Origin: Prochlorococcus marinus CUG1433
Lineage (GTDB): Bacteria; Cyanobacteriota; Cyanobacteriia; PCC-6307; Cyanobiaceae
Reading direction: 5' to 3'
NCBI GenBank assembly: GCA_017644425.1
Contig: JAEPLN010000001.1
Span: 682,001 to 746,000, forward strand
Length of the DNA stretch: 64,000 bases
The stretch's first letter is position 1. Every line of letters starts with the position of its first letter. The position numbers and the translations under genes were made by a program. Below, one piece after another: positions 1-7,729 of this stretch. The notes under the pieces were generated by a model that saw nothing but the letters and a program-made list of their open reading frames with translations, was not told the origin of the DNA and searched no databases.

Positions 1-740
1 CTAATCTTTTAAATGAAGCAGCAATACTAGCAGCTAGAAAAGATTTAGATAAAGTAAGTAATGATGAAGTCGGTGATGCCATTGAAAGAGTTATGGCAGG
101 CCCAGAAAAGAAAGATAGAGTCATCAGTGATAAGAAAAAAGAATTAGTTGCTTATCACGAAGCTGGACATGCACTCGTTGGAGCGTTAATGCCTGATTAT
201 GATCCTGTAGCAAAGGTTTCAATAATTCCTAGAGGTCAAGCTGGAGGTTTAACCTTCTTTACTCCAAGTGAAGAAAGAATGGAATCTGGTCTTTACTCTC
301 GTTCTTACCTTCAAAATCAAATGGCTGTAGCTCTTGGTGGAAGAGTTGCTGAAGAAATAGTCTATGGAGAAGAAGAAGTTACAACCGGAGCCTCAAATGA
401 CTTACAGCAAGTTGCTAATGTAGCCAGACAAATGATTACCAAATTTGGCATGAGTGACAAAATAGGTCCTGTCGCATTAGGGCAATCTCAAGGTGGAATG
501 TTTTTAGGAAGAGATATGAGCTCTACTAGAGACTTCTCTGAAGACACAGCCGCAACAATTGACGTGGAGGTTTCAGAGCTTGTAGATGTTGCTTATAAGA
601 GAGCCACAAAAGTTTTAACAGATAATAGAAGTGTTTTGGACGAAATGGCTCAAATGTTAATCGAAAGAGAAACTATAGATACTGAAGATATCCAAGACTT
701 GATCAACCGATCAGAAGTTAAAGTAGCAAACTATATCTAG
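1..740 (+). CDS. ftsH: ATP-dependent zinc metalloprotease FtsH (C-terminal part, 5' end outside window)
   Basis: The frame is open from base 3 with no start, so this is the 3' end of a gene that begins before the window. The visible part covers the end of the AAA+ module and the peptidase domain. It carries the zinc-binding HEAGH motif (around bases 159-173) and the downstream TGASNDL segment that supplies the third zinc ligand in the family. FtsH is a membrane-anchored hexameric protease; in cyanobacteria one subset removes photodamaged D1. Which FtsH paralogue this is cannot be told from this fragment. It is followed 19 bp later by the eda-like gene on the same strand, so co-transcription is possible. 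Identity is certain; the role in D1 turnover is inference. Confidence 0.96.
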   Translation, partial: NLLNEAAILAARKDLDKVSNDEVGDAIERVMAGPEKKDRVISDKKKELVAYHEAGHALVGALMPDYDPVAKVSIIPRGQAGGLTFFTPSEERMESGLYSRSYLQNQMAVALGGRVAEEIVYGEEEVTTGASNDLQQVANVARQMITKFGMSDKIGPVALGQSQGGMFLGRDMSSTRDFSEDTAATIDVEVSELVDVAYKRATKVLTDNRSVLDEMAQMLIERETIDTEDIQDLINRSEVKVANYI

Positions 741-759
741 TTTAAAAAATAAATATTTA

Positions 760-1386
760 ATGAATATTAAAGAAGATTCTTTTTCTGACTTGCTGCTAAA
801 AGAATCTTTTTTTTTACTTGTAAAACCAGAAGATAATTTTTACTCAAATACTTATATAAGAAATTCATTTTTTGAAGAATTAGGAAGCTTAGTAAAATTA
901 GGATTAAAAAATATTGAAATACGTTGGTCAAACAATGAAAAGTGGTTGGATTTTGTATCCGAAATCAAACTCAATTTTCCACAAATTAATTTAGGCTCTG
1001 CCTCCATAGTTAATAAGCAATCAATAGAAGATTCATTAAAAATTGGATTAAATTTTTCTATGATGAAATTTTGGGATAAAGATCTCTTTAATTATTCGAA
1101 GTCAAAAAATTATTTATTAATACCTGGAATTAAAAATTTAAAAGATCTTGAGGAAGCCATAAATTTAAATTGCAACATTATAAAAATTTATCCAATCAAA
1201 AGTAAAGCTAGTTCCATAGATATACTCAACTTTGGAAGTATTGATTTTATCGCTGCTGGAGGCCTATCAATCAATGATGTAGAAACTTATCAATCTTTAG
1301 GATATAAAGCAATCGTGATTGGAGATAAAGGAATTATTAAAAAAAAATTTGATCCAAAAATATATGAATGGCTAAAAAATAATTAA
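760..1386 (+). CDS. eda: KDPG/KHG aldolase-like protein (Eda family)
   Basis: The 208-aa product has the (beta/alpha)8 pattern of 2-keto-3-deoxy-6-phosphogluconate aldolase, the last step of the Entner-Doudoroff pathway, giving pyruvate and glyceraldehyde-3-phosphate. Aligning by eye with E. coli Eda places E53 (NIEIRW) on the catalytic glutamate, K142 (IIKIYP) on the Schiff-base lysine, and AAGGLS (165-170) on the phosphate-binding glycine loop. The protein is divergent: the usual EVTLR and KFFPAE motifs are altered, and the serine-proline step before the catalytic region is not recognisable. The length matches the family. It lies 19 bp after ftsH and converges on aroC. The fold assignment is fairly secure; the exact substrate is inferred. 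Confidence 0.72.
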   Translation: MNIKEDSFSDLLLKESFFLLVKPEDNFYSNTYIRNSFFEELGSLVKLGLKNIEIRWSNNEKWLDFVSEIKLNFPQINLGSASIVNKQSIEDSLKIGLNFSMMKFWDKDLFNYSKSKNYLLIPGIKNLKDLEEAINLNCNIIKIYPIKSKASSIDILNFGSIDFIAAGGLSINDVETYQSLGYKAIVIGDKGIIKKKFDPKIYEWLKNN

Positions 1387-1420
1387 ATCAAAGATAAATA
1401 TAAATTTTTTAACGAAACTA

Positions 1421-2518
1421 CTAATTATTGATTAAGCCACATTGAGCTTGATTCAGTAGTAAATGATCAGCAAGTACTAAAGCCACCATAGCATCAACCA
1501 TAGGAACTGCTCTTGGTAGAACGCATGGATCATGTCTCCCTTTTGCCTTCATCAAAACTTCTTTTCCTTCAGCATTTACTGTTTTCTGTTCTTTCCCGAT
1601 AGTTGCTGTAGGTTTAAAAGCTATCTTCATCTCAATATTTTCGCCATTACTTATTCCTCCCTGTATACCACCTGAATTATTGGATATTGTTCTTAACTTC
1701 CTAATATCATCAGATTTAATGAAGGCATCATTATGTTCGCTTCCTTTTAAATAAGTTCCAGAGAAACCTGAACCTATTTCAAAGCCTTTAGTGGCAGGCA
1801 AAGACATCAAAGCCTTCGCTAAATCAGCTTCTAATTTATCAAAAACAGGCATTCCAAGACCTGAAGGGACATTTCTTACTAGACATTCAATAACACCGCC
1901 ACAAGAGTCTCCTTGACGCTTTAATTGCTTAATTCTCTCTATCATTTCTGCTGATACATGTTCATCAGGACATCTAACAATATTAGAATCTATTTTGTTG
2001 AGAGAAATCTTTTCTTTATTTATATCAGAATCAATATCATGTATACGCTTTACCCAAGATAGTATTTCAGTATTACAGAAGTTTTTTAATAATTGTTTTG
2101 CTACAGCACCAGCAGCTACCCTCCCAATTGTTTCTCTTGCAGAGGCTCTTCCACCACCAGAACTTGCCTGAATTCCATATTTCAGATGATATGTACCATC
2201 TGCATGAGAAGGTCTAAATACTTGCTCCAAATTATCATAATCTCCTGGTCTCTGATCCTTGTTTCTTACCAACATCGCTATTGGAGTTCCAAGTGTGAAC
2301 CCTTCCTTTACCCCACTTAAAATTTCAATTTTATCTTCTTCATTTCTGGGTGTTGTAATGTCACTTTGGCCAGGCCTTCGCCTATCTAATTCATTTTGTA
2401 TTAGATTTATATCTACTTTTAACTTTGGGGGACATCCATCAAGGATAACTCCTACTGCACCACCATGCGATTCTCCAAAAGTACTAACACGAAAAATTTT
2501 TCCAAAACTACTACTCAT
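1421..2518 (-). CDS. aroC: Chorismate synthase
   Basis: The 365-aa protein converts EPSP to chorismate with reduced FMN, the last step of the shikimate pathway. The chorismate made here feeds aromatic amino acids, and also phylloquinone made by the men genes elsewhere in this window. Family signatures are present: GESHGGAVG near the N-terminus (His18 is the conserved histidine), the [12 protein letters not shown] segment in the middle, and [13 protein letters not shown] near the C-terminus. The length is normal for the family. The ATG start at 2518 gives the expected N-terminus, [11 protein letters not shown]. It converges on the eda-like gene and lies on the same strand downstream of psbA, from which a strong terminator separates it. 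Confidence 0.97.
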   Translation of the reverse strand: MSSSFGKIFRVSTFGESHGGAVGVILDGCPPKLKVDINLIQNELDRRRPGQSDITTPRNEEDKIEILSGVKEGFTLGTPIAMLVRNKDQRPGDYDNLEQVFRPSHADGTYHLKYGIQASSGGGRASARETIGRVAAGAVAKQLLKNFCNTEILSWVKRIHDIDSDINKEKISLNKIDSNIVRCPDEHVSAEMIERIKQLKRQGDSCGGVIECLVRNVPSGLGMPVFDKLEADLAKALMSLPATKGFEIGSGFSGTYLKGSEHNDAFIKSDDIRKLRTISNNSGGIQGGISNGENIEMKIAFKPTATIGKEQKTVNAEGKEVLMKAKGRHDPCVLPRAVPMVDAMVALVLADHLLLNQAQCGLINN

Positions 2519-2573
2519 AGAAATATCAAATGTTTTATCTATATATAAACATTATATGAAACCAATTGAAAAT

Positions 2574-2605
2574 TAAACAAAAAAAAGCCCCCAAAAAGGG
2601 GGCTT
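2574..2605 (-). terminator. Rho-independent terminator of psbA
   Basis: On the minus strand, 21 bp after the psbA stop, the 8-bp perfect stem AAGCCCCC/GGGGGCTT (2585-2592 with 2598-2605) closes a 5-nt loop and is followed by a T-rich tract (complement of 2574-2586). This is a strong intrinsic terminator, as expected for a very highly transcribed photosystem gene. It insulates aroC downstream. Confidence 0.93.
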
Positions 2606-2626
2606 GTAAATTTAAGAACTTTAAGC

Positions 2627-3709
2627 TTAACCAATAGCTGGAGCTGAAAGAGCTACTGTTGTAGACTCAGCTGCTGCTAGATCAAGTGGGAAGTTGTGAG
2701 CGTTACGCTCGTGCATTACTTCCATACCTAGGTTTGCTCTGTTAAGAACGTCACCCCATGTAGGAACAATCTTACCGTTTGCATCAACAACTGACTGGTT
2801 GAAGTTGAAACCGTTAAGGTTGAATGCCATTGTGCAGATACCCATTGAAGTTAACCATACACAAACAACTGGGAATACAGCTAGGAAGAAGTGAAGACTT
2901 CTGCTGTTGTTAAAACTTGCATATTGGAAGATCAAACGACCGAAGTAGCCATGAGCTGCAACGATGTTATATGTTTCTTCTTCTTGTCCGAACTTGTAAC
3001 CATAGTTCTGAGATTCTGTCTCAGTTGTTTCTCTGATTAGAGATGAAGTAACAAGTGAACCGTGCATAGCTGAGAATAAAGATCCTCCGAACATACCAGC
3101 AACACCAGCCATATGGAATGGGTGCATAAGAATGTTGTGCTCTGCCTGGAAAACAAACATGAAGTTAAATGTTCCAGAGATACCTAGAGGCATTCCGTCA
3201 GAGAATGAACCTTGACCGAATGGGTATACAAGGAATACTGCGAAAGCTGCTGAAACTGGTGCAGAGTATGCAACACAGATCCAAGGACGCATACCTAGAC
3301 GGTATGAAAGCTCCCACTGTCTTCCCATGTATGCTGAGATACCAATTAGGAAGTGGAAAATTACAAGCTGGTAAGGACCACCGTTGTATAACCACTCATC
3401 TACAGTAGCTGCTTCCCAAATTGGGTAGAAGTGTAGACCAATAGCGTTAGATGAAGGAACAACTGCACCTGAGATGATGTTGTTTCCGTATAGGAAAGAA
3501 CCAGCAACTGGCTCTCTAATTCCGTCGATGTCTACTGGTGGTGCTGCGATGAATGCAACGATGAAGCAAGCCGCTGCTGTAAGTAGGCATGGGATCATTA
3601 AGACGCCGAACCAACCAACGTAAATTCTGTTGTTAGTTGATGTTACCCACTCACAAAACTGTGGCCAGCCTTTTAACAGCGAAGAACGCTGCTGCTGAAT
3701 AGTTGTCAT
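2627..3709 (-). CDS. psbA: Photosystem II reaction-centre protein D1
   Basis: The 360-aa D1 protein binds the P680 chlorophylls, pheophytin, QB and the Mn4CaO5 cluster in the thylakoid membrane. Recognisable elements, numbered in this protein, are: the [10 protein letters not shown] segment with Gln131 where some high-light D1 forms carry Glu; redox-active TyrZ (Tyr162); the Mn ligand Asp171; His191 and chlorophyll ligand His199; and the C-terminal processing region ending in DLA followed by a 16-residue extension that the CtpA protease would remove. Numbering is one higher than in most cyanobacterial D1s. Codon choice looks more C-rich in some codons than in neighbours, fitting high expression. 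The gene is monocistronic, with its own promoter, structured leader and terminator. Only one copy is in the window. Confidence 0.99.
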   Translation of the reverse strand: MTTIQQQRSSLLKGWPQFCEWVTSTNNRIYVGWFGVLMIPCLLTAAACFIVAFIAAPPVDIDGIREPVAGSFLYGNNIISGAVVPSSNAIGLHFYPIWEAATVDEWLYNGGPYQLVIFHFLIGISAYMGRQWELSYRLGMRPWICVAYSAPVSAAFAVFLVYPFGQGSFSDGMPLGISGTFNFMFVFQAEHNILMHPFHMAGVAGMFGGSLFSAMHGSLVTSSLIRETTETESQNYGYKFGQEEETYNIVAAHGYFGRLIFQYASFNNSRSLHFFLAVFPVVCVWLTSMGICTMAFNLNGFNFNQSVVDANGKIVPTWGDVLNRANLGMEVMHERNAHNFPLDLAAAESTTVALSAPAIG

Positions 3710-3724
3710 GAGTTCGTAAAGTAT

Positions 3725-3777
3725 GTCTCGAAGATGAGACGTGTAAATAAAAACGGAAAATAAATTCCGCTTCGAAG
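3725..3777 (-). promoter_or_regulatory. psbA 5' leader with small inverted repeats
   Basis: The leader just upstream of psbA holds three short symmetric elements: GTCTC/GAGAC around a 6-nt loop (3725-3740), CGGAA/TTCCG around a 6-nt loop (3754-3769), and the palindrome CTTCGAAG (3770-3777). The heptamer CGAAGAT occurs twice (3729-3735 and 3773-3779). No strong Shine-Dalgarno sequence is seen before the ATG. These could shape mRNA stability or light-dependent translation, which is inference. Confidence 0.45.
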
Positions 3778-3779
3778 AT

Positions 3780-3809
3780 TTTAGACCAAAATCGCTAAAA
3801 ATGTGTAAA
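3780..3809 (-). promoter_or_regulatory. Predicted psbA core promoter
   Basis: Read on the minus strand, TTTACA (3804-3809) is followed after 18 nt by TCTAAA (3780-3785), an acceptable -35/-10 pair for the principal sigma factor. It would give a leader of roughly 65 nt, typical of cyanobacterial psbA. Prediction only. Confidence 0.5.
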
Positions 3810-3898
3810 TATTTTTTCTTTAAGTAAACTTATTTTTTGCAATACATAAGAAAAGAACCTCAATGTCTTAATATTTTCTTTGTTATTGAGGATTTAAC

Positions 3899-4027
3899 TT
3901 GGTAATAATCGAATGGCTTCTTAACGGAAAAAGATCGAAAGAGGTAGTTTCTTTAAAAGAGGCTAAGCATAGAAGACTGCAATTAGAGGCTTTTGGAGCT
4001 GTTATTTATTGGAGCGAAAGAATTTAA
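3899..4027 (+). CDS. Predicted small protein, 42 aa, divergent from psbA
   Basis: A 42-codon frame starts at TTG (3899) and ends at TAA (4025-4027). A GAGG Shine-Dalgarno element lies about 7 nt before the TTG, inside TTGAGGATTTAAC. The peptide begins MVIIEWLLNGKRS and ends AVIYWSERI. It is basic in the middle (KEAKHRR) and has a hydrophobic start. It is the only coding-like stretch in the 434-base interval between psbA and the aspartoacylase-like gene; bases 4028-4143 hold only A+T-rich sequence with no clear signal. I do not recognise the family and assign no function. The good ribosome-binding site and balanced composition favour a real gene. Confidence 0.55.
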   Translation: MVIIEWLLNGKRSKEVVSLKEAKHRRLQLEAFGAVIYWSERI

Positions 4028-4143
4028 ATTTTTAAGATTTAAAAGTTAGCAAAAAAATAAAAGTATTAAATATTAAATAAACTTATCTATTAAATAAACA
4101 ATCCTTATTTAAGAATACTAATTTATTGTTCTGTTTTCTTAAT

Positions 4144-5049
4144 TTAAAGACTTTCAAACTCATAAATCCATTGATTATTAGAAAAAATGACTTCTTTCTT
4201 TGTATAGCTCATCGCAATTTTTTTTTCTTTATAGGCAACTTCGCCAATAAAAACAGGCCAAATTAATTGGTCCCGTTCATATTTGTGGATTATTCCTTGG
4301 CTATCCAGAAATAATGGATCTCCTTTTTTAATCATTTTCCAATCTTGGTTTATTCTCTCAGGATGAATTAGGCCATCAATATCTCCCTTTTCATCCCTTG
4401 GATAATCTATACTCCCTTGATGAACGTGAACCACTAATTCCTTTGGAAGTTTTATAAGGTTGTTTTTTAATTTATCTATCTCTTCCCTTAGGAACCTAAT
4501 TATTAGAGAGAATCTATTTATAATATTTTGATCATAAAAATTTTGTGCTACAGGTCCTATTTCAATAACTAAACCACATGGCCAAGCCTCTACAAGAAAG
4601 CCTGTTTGGGCTTTATCTTTTTCGTGCAAATAAATAGGCAATCCAAATTTGTTCTGCAGTAATGCAGCTAAACAAAAATCTTTGGGTCTCCTCCCATACA
4701 TAACAATGCTAGTTCCCATATTTGCAGTAGTAGTGTGCAAATCGATTGCAATTTGACAGGGTTTAGACCCGTCAATTCCAAATTCATCTACTAAAAAATT
4801 GGCTCTATTAGTTTCATAAAAGCTATTCTTGTGTTGATCAAAATTCTCACTTTCTTTAAAAGATCTATTTAAATCTACATCTATATATCTGCAACCTTTT
4901 TCATAGGCAGCAGGATTACCTATGATGTACTCATACTCAATACCATTATTTAAACTATTTTCCTTTTTATTAAATTGCTTAACAGCCCAAACAGGATTTA
5001 TTTCATTCCCATGAGTGCCTGAAACAATAAGTATTCTTTGAATAGTCAT
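4144..5049 (-). CDS. Aspartoacylase / succinylglutamate desuccinylase family (M14-like) protein
   Basis: The 301-aa product belongs to the AstE/AspA zinc hydrolases. The N-terminal SGTHGNE (10-16) gives the first histidine and glutamate zinc ligands. DLNRSF is the substrate-carboxylate-binding motif, IDLHTTT gives the third ligand, and VIEIGP contains the likely catalytic glutamate. Relatives remove acyl groups from N-acyl amino acids such as N-acetylaspartate. The substrate in picocyanobacteria is unknown, and the name aspartoacylase should be taken as family level only. The length is normal. It diverges from the GST-like gene with only 23 bp between starts, so the two promoters must overlap. 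Confidence 0.83.
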   Translation of the reverse strand: MTIQRILIVSGTHGNEINPVWAVKQFNKKENSLNNGIEYEYIIGNPAAYEKGCRYIDVDLNRSFKESENFDQHKNSFYETNRANFLVDEFGIDGSKPCQIAIDLHTTTANMGTSIVMYGRRPKDFCLAALLQNKFGLPIYLHEKDKAQTGFLVEAWPCGLVIEIGPVAQNFYDQNIINRFSLIIRFLREEIDKLKNNLIKLPKELVVHVHQGSIDYPRDEKGDIDGLIHPERINQDWKMIKKGDPLFLDSQGIIHKYERDQLIWPVFIGEVAYKEKKIAMSYTKKEVIFSNNQWIYEFESL

Positions 5050-5072
5050 TTTTTCTTTATAAATAAAATTTT

Positions 5073-6026
5073 ATGCAAAATAAATACCTTATAAAGGCCT
5101 CCAGAAAATTCTGGTTTTGGTTTTGGACCCAATTAATGAATGGCTTCGCGCCATCAGATTTACATGGTAATTATAAAAGGCCTAAAGGTATAACTACTAA
5201 TAGTGAATACGATATTAATAATGAAAATGGACAAATTTATTTATTAGCAGGTCATTCTTGTCCATGGTGTCAAAGAACTTTACTCGTACACGAACTAAAA
5301 GATTTATCTAAAAAAGTAAAAGTAATTTTTTTAAAGGCAGATGTTGAGCATGGCGAATGGATTTTCAATACAAAGATTAAGGGATGTATGAGACTTTCAG
5401 ACCTTTACAAAAAAGCTAATAAAAAGACTTTTTTTAGAGCGACATTACCTCTTTTAATAAGCTTTGTAAAAGATGAAGTAAATATTCTATCTAATGAAAG
5501 TTCACAGATTATGAGACTACTCAATTCAATAAAAAGTGAATCGAAATATCAGTCATTAAGTATTAAAGATGGTAATCAAAAATTTTTAGATTTAATTAAT
5601 AACAGCATTAATGATGGCGTATATAAATGTGGTTTCGCAAGAAACCAGTCAGCTTACGATAAAGCAAGTAAAAATCTTTTCGCAGCTGTAAATGAAATTG
5701 AAAATTTACTACAGAAAAATAGAGGGGACTGGATATTTGGAAAAGAGTTAACCTACGCAGATATTTACCTTTTTCCAACGCTCATAAGATGGGAATTGAT
5801 ATATAGCAAACTATTCAAATGTACTGAACAAGAACTATCAAGTTTTGAAAAGATTATTGAATGGAGATTAAAATTCTTTAAATTATCTAATGTAAAAAGG
5901 ACATGCTTCGACAATGAATGGAAAAAAGATTACTACAAAGCTTTATTCCCTTTAAACCCAAACCAACTAATCCCAGTTTTACCATCGCTAGAGGAAATAA
6001 TGAGATTAGAGTCCGAAAAAATATAA
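5073..6026 (+). CDS. Glutathione S-transferase-like protein (omega/xi-type architecture)
   Basis: The 317-aa protein has a thioredoxin-fold N-terminal part with a CPWC motif (C63-C66) in HSCPWCQRTL, preceded by a strand ending LLAG. An all-helical GST C-terminal domain covers roughly 170-300, with the N-capping segment GKELTYADIYLFPTL. The arrangement resembles glutathionyl-hydroquinone reductases (ECM4/YqjG), but these usually have a single cysteine (CPWA), whereas this protein has a dithiol. It may therefore act as a glutathione-dependent reductase rather than a transferase. gshB and a glutaredoxin elsewhere in the window would supply the thiol chemistry. Substrate unknown. Confidence 0.7.
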   Translation: MQNKYLIKASRKFWFWFWTQLMNGFAPSDLHGNYKRPKGITTNSEYDINNENGQIYLLAGHSCPWCQRTLLVHELKDLSKKVKVIFLKADVEHGEWIFNTKIKGCMRLSDLYKKANKKTFFRATLPLLISFVKDEVNILSNESSQIMRLLNSIKSESKYQSLSIKDGNQKFLDLINNSINDGVYKCGFARNQSAYDKASKNLFAAVNEIENLLQKNRGDWIFGKELTYADIYLFPTLIRWELIYSKLFKCTEQELSSFEKIIEWRLKFFKLSNVKRTCFDNEWKKDYYKALFPLNPNQLIPVLPSLEEIMRLESEKI

Positions 6027-6148
6027 AAATCAATTTCCCCAAAAAAAATAATGATGTTGTAATGAACACTTATTTAGTTCATAGATAATGCAATTTCATT
6101 AGAAATTAACTATGTTATGTATGTCTACTAAAGTACGAAAAGCTTAAA

Positions 6149-6367
6149 ATGAAATCCATTGACGACCACATCCAAAAAGATCAATCGGAAATCGAATCTG
6201 CAAAAGCAGAGGGCAATCTTCCAAAGGTCAGACATTTAACTGAAGAGCTAAAAGAACTCGAAGAATATAAGGAACATCACCCAGAAGATAAACATGACCC
6301 TAATGCTTTGGAATTATTTTGCGACGCCAACCCAGATGAACCAGAATGTCTCGTTTATGATGATTGA
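6149..6367 (+). CDS. cp12: Calvin-cycle regulatory protein CP12
   Basis: The 72-aa protein is small and acidic. It has the conserved C-terminal element CDANPDEPEC (C58, C67) followed by LVYDD, the part that enters the GAPDH active site and bridges GAPDH and phosphoribulokinase in the dark. The middle helix (EELKELEEYKEHHPE) stands where the AWD-VEEL core is found in other CP12s. The N-terminal cysteine pair of canonical CP12 is absent, so only one redox switch is available. It is monocistronic, followed by a clear terminator. Identification rests mainly on the C-terminus and length. Confidence 0.9.
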   Translation: MKSIDDHIQKDQSEIESAKAEGNLPKVRHLTEELKELEEYKEHHPEDKHDPNALELFCDANPDEPECLVYDD

Positions 6368-6391
6368 GTTTTTTTTTAAAGCATAAAGTAT

Positions 6392-6419
6392 AAAAAAGGG
6401 CTTTTATAGCCCTTTTTTT
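6392..6419 (+). terminator. Rho-independent terminator after cp12, possibly bidirectional
   Basis: A stem AAAAAAGGGC/GCCCTTTTTT around a TTTTATA loop sits 25 bp after the cp12 stop and runs into a T tract. The A-rich 5' arm means it could also end transcription of the 60-aa gene arriving from the opposite strand. Confidence 0.9.
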
Positions 6420-6435
6420 ATTTATTAAATTGTTA

Positions 6436-6618
6436 TTAGTAATCTCTATTAAAGTCAGATGGACTACCCGTTAAAGAACATACAACAGACTCCTCATTTT
6501 TCATTTCTTTGACCTCCACAATTGGTCTTCCCATTTTCTTCAGAACCTCAATATCTTGAATGGTTTGACATCTGGCTATTATTTTTCCTTGTTCATCAAA
6601 ACAGCTGTAGAAATTCAT
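6436..6618 (-). CDS. Small hypothetical protein, 60 aa
   Basis: The frame runs from an ATG at 6618 (MNFYSCFDEQGK) to TAA at 6436. The product has two cysteines in the first 17 residues (C6, C17) and one near the C-terminus (C47), no membrane segment, and a mixed alpha/beta composition. It lies between two genes with a terminator on its 3' side and upstream of obg on the same strand after an 86-bp gap. Nothing in the sequence shows a function. The gene-like composition, placement and lack of any competing frame support coding. Confidence 0.7.
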   Translation of the reverse strand: MNFYSCFDEQGKIIARCQTIQDIEVLKKMGRPIVEVKEMKNEESVVCSLTGSPSDFNRDY

Positions 6619-6704
6619 ATTGTGTTTAAAGAAGTATCTTATTTATGGCTAATTTTCACTACTAAATCAAGTATATTTATCAACAAAAATTTTTTAAATT
6701 TAAG

Positions 6705-7688
6705 TTAGATCCTTTTCCATACTTCAGAAAGCAGTGGAGATAAACCTTTTTTTAAAGATGAAGAAATAACTAAAACTTTCTTTTTAGATAAATCTTCTAA
6801 CTTTTTTATGATTATTTTCAAATAATCATCATCTACAAGTTCCATTTTATTTAATACTATTAACCTTTCCTTATCTAAGAGACCTTTCCCATATTTTTTT
6901 AATTCCTTCTCAATTATCTCAAAATCTTGAATAGGATTTTCTGCAATTGAATCTATTAAGTGTATAAGTATCTTCGTTCTTTGGATATGCCTCAAAAAAT
7001 CATGCCCTAAACCTACTCCATCAGCAGCCCCTGATATTAATCCAGGAATATCCGCAAAAAGACAACCGTTCCCATCTATTTTTCTCACTACACCTAGGTT
7101 AGGTATTAAGGTTGTGAAAGGATAGTTTGCGATTTTTGGACGAGCAGATGATAAAACAGAAATTAAAGTACTTTTCCCTGCATTTGGCAGGCCTATAATC
7201 CCTACTTCTGCAAGGAGTTTAAGTTCTAATTGAACCTCCCATATCTCACCATCTTTACCTTCAGTAAATGATTCTGGGGCTCTATTTTGATTACTTAAAT
7301 AATAAGCATTACCATGTCCACCTCTTCCTCCAATGGCGATAGTTAAACTCTCTTTATCTTTAGTTAAGTCTCCTAAAATAATGCCGGTTTTAATATCCCT
7401 TATTTCTGTACCGCAGGGAACTTTAAGGATTGTATCCTCGCCTGAAGCACCTGACCTTTTATTAGGACCTCCTTTGCATCCATCTTCAGCGATTATTTCG
7501 CGTTTGAATTTGAAATCTAATAATGTTTGCAGATTATTATCTGCCATCAAAATTATTGAACCCCCTCTGCCCCCATTTCCCCCCGAAGGTCCTCCAGCAG
7601 GAACAAATTTTTCTCTCCTAAATGAAACTATTCCATTTCCACCTTTTCCAGCTTTTAGGATAATGCTTGCTTGATCAATAAATTGCAC
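6705..7688 (-). CDS. obg: GTPase Obg/CgtA, ribosome assembly factor
   Basis: The 327-aa GTPase has the glycine-rich Obg fold at 1-160 (repeats such as [12 protein letters not shown]). Its G domain has the P-loop GLPNAGKS (166-173), the DIPG switch II, and NKME as the guanine-specificity motif. It works in late 50S maturation and links GTP/ppGpp status to growth. The variable C-terminal OCT domain of some bacteria is absent, which is usual in cyanobacteria. It lies 41 bp downstream of mutS2 on the same strand, so the pair may be co-transcribed. Confidence 0.97.
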   Translation of the reverse strand: MQFIDQASIILKAGKGGNGIVSFRREKFVPAGGPSGGNGGRGGSIILMADNNLQTLLDFKFKREIIAEDGCKGGPNKRSGASGEDTILKVPCGTEIRDIKTGIILGDLTKDKESLTIAIGGRGGHGNAYYLSNQNRAPESFTEGKDGEIWEVQLELKLLAEVGIIGLPNAGKSTLISVLSSARPKIANYPFTTLIPNLGVVRKIDGNGCLFADIPGLISGAADGVGLGHDFLRHIQRTKILIHLIDSIAENPIQDFEIIEKELKKYGKGLLDKERLIVLNKMELVDDDYLKIIIKKLEDLSKKKVLVISSSLKKGLSPLLSEVWKRI

Positions 7689-7729
7689 TTAATACACTTA
7701 TTAAATTGTTTTCTAGGTATTTTAAAATT

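Noticed and set aside
2093-2576. Plus-strand frames antisense to aroC
   Set aside because: No codon pattern, domains or start signals; aroC explains the sequence.
3169-3408. Open frames inside psbA on both strands (3169-3408 plus, 3198-3395 minus)
   Set aside because: They lie wholly within the psbA coding sequence in other frames, have odd cysteine-rich composition and no ribosome-binding site; they are shadows of a highly constrained gene.
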